A stretch of DNA of 64,000 nt, taken from contig NC_083602.1 in the NCBI RefSeq assembly GCF_029168945.1, positions 47,057,442 to 47,121,441 on the forward strand, written 5' to 3'. This DNA comes from Cannabis sativa (lineage: Eukaryota > Streptophyta > Magnoliopsida > Rosales > Cannabaceae). Under the pieces are notes generated by a model. That model saw only the letters and a program-made list of their open reading frames with translations. It had not been told where the DNA came from and made no database searches. Positions 60,318-64,000 of this stretch are shown piece after piece; the stretch's first letter is position 1, and every line of letters begins with the position of its first letter. The position numbers were made by a program, and so were the translations under genes.

Positions 60318-60689
60318 TGCTTTGGGAGGAAGGGAAAACTTAGCCCGAGGTTCATTGGACCTTTTGAAATTCTTGAGAGGATAGGGCAAGTAGCGTACAG
60401 GTTGGCTATGGCCCCAGCGCTGGCAGCTGTACATAATGTGTTTCATGTTTTAATGCTTCGAAAGTATGTCTCAGACTCGTCTCATGTTCTGAGTTATGAA
60501 GCATTGGAACTTCATCCGGACTTGTCATACGAGGAACAACCAATGTAGATACTCGATAGAAGAGAGAAAGTCTTGAGAAGCAAGATAGTGGCACTGGTGA
60601 AAGTACTGTGGAGGAACAATAAAGTAGAAGAGGCAACCTGGGAACTCGAGACGGATATGCAGCAGAAATATCCGGAGTTGTTCAGGTAA
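60318..60689 (+). pseudogene. Chromovirus integrase C-terminus and chromodomain-like tail
   Basis: Resumes pol after the insertion. It reads CFGRKGKLSPRFIGPFEILE (the GPF/Y module), then AYRLAMAPAL, VFHVLMLRKYVSDSSHVL and SYEALELHPDLSYEEQPM. A TAG at 60546-60548 follows where the family has Gln. The chromodomain-like tail VLRSKIVALVKVLWRNNKV, EEATWELE continues in frame to TAA at 60687. The tail resembles the minus-strand fragment at 39494-39739. It is interpreted as the targeting module of Tekay-type chromoviruses. The absence of obvious aromatic cage residues means it may be a diverged chromodomain. Confidence 0.85.
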
Positions 60690-60708
60690 ATTTCGGGACG
60701 AAATTTCT

Positions 60709-60724
60709 ATAAGGAAGGGGTAAT
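60709..60724 (+). other. Chromovirus polypurine tract
   Basis: aaggaaggggtaat precedes the TGTAATACCC start of the 3' LTR. The upstream ttcgggacgaaattt is a small inverted motif common just after pol in this group. Confidence 0.7.
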
Positions 60725-61745
60725 TGTAATACCCGGAATTAAGAAATGGATTAGCAAAAACCCTAACTAGATAATTATGTATAATGGAGGAATTATATTA
60801 TTATATAGTTCAATATATGTGATTATATATGAATTTTAATATATTAAAGACCCCGTTGGTGAGCCAGGGGCATTTTTGTAATTATGACCCGAGAAGGGTA
60901 AAATGATGAAATTAATTTAATTACGTGCTTAATAGAACTATATTATTATATAGTATGTCTGTGTTGTCTTTTTCAGGTGTGTTCTGACAGGTTAGCACGG
61001 TATAGTCACAACCGGGAATTTCGGGCCGAACCGGGCTCGGGCCCGAAATGTAAATTGGATTGATTATTTGGCATTTTATTTGATGAGTTATAATCTTAAA
61101 TTTATTTGGATATAATTGAGTGTGAAATGGCAAAATTACCCTTGTGTGGGTGAGTGTGTGTGGATTTAAGCCATGGGGGCATTTTGGTCATTAGACCTTT
61201 ATTTTCTAAGTTTATTAAAAATGAATTTTGAGGAAAATAGATTGATAATTTCTGGTTAATTCTCTCTCTCACCCGAACCCTCTCCCTCTCTTACCCTCTT
61301 GTTTTTCAAAACTTTGATTATTGAAGAAAAAGCTTGGTTTTTGGTTTGAATGAAGCTTGATTTTAGAGGAAGATCATTGCTCTTGTTTTGTTGAGAATCA
61401 AGGTAGTTTTTATGATCTTAACCTTGTTTTAATTGCTGAAATATGGTGGGAAAAAAGCATGTTCTTTGAGTTTTGAATGTTCTTGTTGCATGATGAGTGA
61501 ATTGGTGTTAATTTTGTGGAAATTGAGCTTCTATTTGTTGTATGCTTTGTTGTTGAGCTTGGGCAGAGATTGTATGGGATTTCTAGGTTTGATTTTCATG
61601 TTAAAATGGTGTTATGCTGCTGGATTTTTATTAGGTTTGTGTTGGGTTGAGTTCATGTTCTTGAACTTGAGATTTTGATGAGTTAAACATGATTTTTGAG
61701 TCATTTATGTAATCTGAATTTTGGGATTTTGATGCATGTAATATG
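60725..61745 (+). repeat. Chromovirus 3' LTR, interrupted
   Basis: Matches the first roughly 1,020 bp of the 5' LTR to gcatgtaatatg, where a reversed copia element is inserted. The counterpart in the 5' LTR (about 51520) continues without it. The rest should lie beyond the window. Confidence 0.9.
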
Positions 61746-63636
61746 TGTTGGAAATTATTTTACCAGGATCTTAGATCTACTCACAAGTATGTTTATTAAC
61801 ATCCTAAATAAGAACTTTCTAAAACGATAAATTAAACACATATAAAGTTTAAGAAACCTTACATTGGTTGCAGCGGAATAATATGACTCCTTTTGTTCAG
61901 ATATCTAGCCCTTGATTCCTTTCTGTAGCAGAGCATTATAGATATCTGAACCTGGATCTCTTTCTCTGAATCTTTGATGCTGAAACTCCTTTGCTGACGA
62001 TCTTTCTTCACGATCTTCCTCACTATGATTGAGGTATCACTTGATGTGTGTGGGCACTACTCATACACTAAGGATTTCGAAATTATCAAGGAAGAAGAGA
62101 GAGAGTGGTCAGCTAAAGATAGGGAGAGAGAAGGCTCAGTTTTTCTGAATAGAAAAAGTCAGAAGAAAAGTGTTATTTTCCTGAAGCCTTCACTATCTAT
62201 TTATAGCATTCCACTAGGGTTAGATTTGAATTATATGGCATTAAAATAATGAAAAAATCAATTTAAAATATACATATAGGTGGCCGGCCATACATAAGTG
62301 GATTGGGCCTTGGGTTTTGCAATTTTGCAATTTTACCACCTTTTGTATCTGATTTTCTCAAAAATGCCAATTTCCTAATTCAAACATTTAAATGCCAATT
62401 CTAACTATTTAATAACTATAAATAATTATTAAATAATATTGTCATTTATCATATTTATTAATTGAACCATACAAAGTATCATAATTAACAAATATGCCCC
62501 TATAAACTCTTTCTTTACAATTTCGCCCTTACTTAGTGAAAAATTCACAAATAGACATAGTCTAATTTGAGAATTATAATTGATTAATCAAAACCAATTA
62601 CATGAGTCTTACAAGCAATATTATCTCAACTAGTGGGGGGACCATGGGTCTATATAACCGAGCTTCCAATAAGTAGATCAAGAATTTAGCACTAAAATTC
62701 ACTAACTTATTAATTCTTTGTTGAATCCACGCATAGAACTTAGAATTGCACTCTCAGTATATAGAATGCTCTATATGTTCCACCATATAGACACATCATT
62801 AGTTATCCATTGTTATAATCCTAATGTGATCAATGATCCTCTATATGAATGATCTACAATGTAAAGGGATTAAATTACCGTTACACCCTACAATGTATTT
62901 ATTCCTTAAAACACTTGACCCCGTAAAAAGGATATTTCAGCTTATGTGAAATGAGTACTCCACCATTTATGTTCGTTTGGTCAAGCTTGAAGGAGATCAT
63001 CCTTTGCTTACTATTCGCCAGATAGAAGCTATAGATTCCATGTTTATGATAGCGCTCCCACTCAATTGCACTACCGTGTTCCCAAAAAGTACGTTTCACC
63101 CTGACCAAAAGGTAGGCTTAACTAACAATTCAAGGAACACGAATAGCCTTTCAAGATTGAGCCTAATCATAACAGGATTAAGAACATTTGATCTAGGATC
63201 AACTAGGCGATATTGACTTGAATAGATATTACGGTAAGTTTAATAAATCTAAGTCAAAGTTCAATATCGGTCCCTTCCGATGCATACTCCACGCATCCAA
63301 CCTGAGCTTTACTTTAACCAATGTTCTGGAAAGAACATAGTATTTCTCCAAATACAAGTAAACTCTTGTTGTAGATTATCATATCAGTAAAACCCTGTGT
63401 CTGATAAATCTAGGAAACTTTATTCACATAGTCATGTTTACTTTCCAATGTGTTGACGGCACAATAAACAGGATCAAGTATGTGAAAAGGGTTTCAGATG
63501 AATTTATACATTATGTACATATAATCATGAAATAAATCATGTGAACCATGCAACATTAAATGTTATTTCTGATCTATATTAATAAGTAAATCTGATTATA
63601 TTGAAAGGAGTTTTATTTAGGGCATAAAACCCAACA
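61746..63636 (-). repeat. Copia C 3' LTR, reversed
   Basis: Complete LTR of 1,891 bp with TGTTGG/CCAACA ends. TATA box reversed at 62198-62205. It keeps both segments lost from LTR 1, so it is the best full-length reference copy of this LTR family in the window. Confidence 0.9.
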
Positions 63637-64000
63637 AACTCCCACTTGCACTAATATAAAATAAAAAGTGCGTTTCAAATAATCTCAACACCTTGATATA
63701 CAAATCAAGTGCAGTAGTAGTAAACTCCTCGTAATAGGATCTGAAAGGTTGAATTAACCACAACCTTTTCTCCACCATTACTCTTCCTTAATCACAAAAT
63801 CATTGATAATGTGAAATTCCTCTCTATATGTTTACTCTCTTGGGATACTGGATTCTATACCTTTGGCAACTACTTTTGGTTAATCAGGAAATTAACACTA
63901 GTAGTTTAAGGCAATTTGGAATGGTGCCAAAGATGTATAGAACTTTCCTTAGACTGAATAAGTACCTTTCCTGCAGCTTTAACATTCAGTCCCTCTCTGG
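63637..64000 (-). pseudogene. Copia C pol 3' remnant
   Basis: Minus-strand PPT (agtgggagtt) and about 350 bp of decayed RNase H region, homologous to 24900-25240. No open frame survives. The rest is off the window. Confidence 0.65.

Larger units (their letters stand above)
50495..61745 (+). mobile_element. Tekay/Del-like chromovirus (Ty3/gypsy), nearly complete
   Basis: 5' LTR 50495-52938, PBS 52942, gag-pol 53270-57486 and 60318-60689 (split by a 2.8-kb insertion), PPT, and a 3' LTR from 60725 that is interrupted at 61745. The domain order gag, PR, RT, RNase H, integrase, chromodomain-like tail and the protein motifs fit the chromovirus branch. The LTR portions that can be compared (first 1 kb) are about 96-97 percent alike by eye. 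One frameshift and nine in-frame stops make it inactive. Confidence 0.9.
61746..64000 (-). mobile_element. Ty1/copia retrotransposon C, reversed, continues past window
   Basis: Reversed LTR (61746-63636), PPT (63637-63648) and the 3' internal region on the minus strand to the window end. The LTR carries the B-type variants. The internal part is colinear with 24900-25240 of element B, including the decayed RNase H tail. It is inserted in the chromovirus 3' LTR. The five bases to the left are atatg; the matching right copy is outside the window. Confidence 0.85.

Overview
This window is nuclear DNA of a flowering plant, probably a eudicot. The evidence is nested Ty1/copia and Ty3/gypsy chromovirus LTR retrotransposons with initiator-Met-type primer-binding sites, a Tat-type antisense accessory ORF, a hAT-like MITE and a long satellite array. 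I find no intact host gene, tRNA, rRNA or CRISPR array. Every stretch that can be interpreted is satellite or transposon. Nearly all long open frames are either by-products of the satellite's six-base periodicity or decayed transposon coding sequence.

Backbone. One tandem array, always in the same orientation, forms four blocks: 1-14454, 35615-37410, 43712-47497 and 48235-50494 (about 22 kb in all). The top strand is rich in A and C and poor in T. At the finest scale it is a diverged hexanucleotide repeat of the type R-A-C-Y-C-R. At the next scale it is a higher-order repeat of about 1.54-1.64 kb. Each complete unit carries three islands that break the six-base rhythm: two related TAGTCGGTGT islands about 507 bp apart and one near-palindrome, ACACGGTCGTGT. 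This array is the least familiar object in the window.

Insertion 1 (14455-35614). Copia element A (5' LTR 14455-16152, truncated 3' LTR 34818-35614) is split by a related copia element B (16981-27084). B's left edge was removed together with part of A by a deletion at a short homology. A's pol region is also interrupted by a composite piece (27922-33097). That piece holds a minus-strand, multi-exon PF04195-like accessory ORF followed by an exact 877-bp tandem triplication of a chromovirus LTR fragment.

Insertion 2 (37411-43711). This is a patchwork of three truncated retroelements: a minus-strand chromovirus 3' end, a Tat-like 3' end with an antisense ORF and its own LTR, and a reversed copia LTR. 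The satellite resumes in almost the same phase on the far side. Insertion 3 (47498-48234) is a short hAT-like MITE whose arms resemble the satellite hexamer.

Insertion 4 (50495 to beyond 61745). This is a nearly full-length Tekay/Del-like chromovirus with gag, protease, reverse transcriptase, RNase H, integrase and a chromodomain-like tail. It is inactivated by one frameshift and nine in-frame stops, most of which look like C-to-T decay. A solo-LTR-like piece (57487-60313) sits inside its integrase. A reversed copia element (61746 to the window end) sits inside its 3' LTR.
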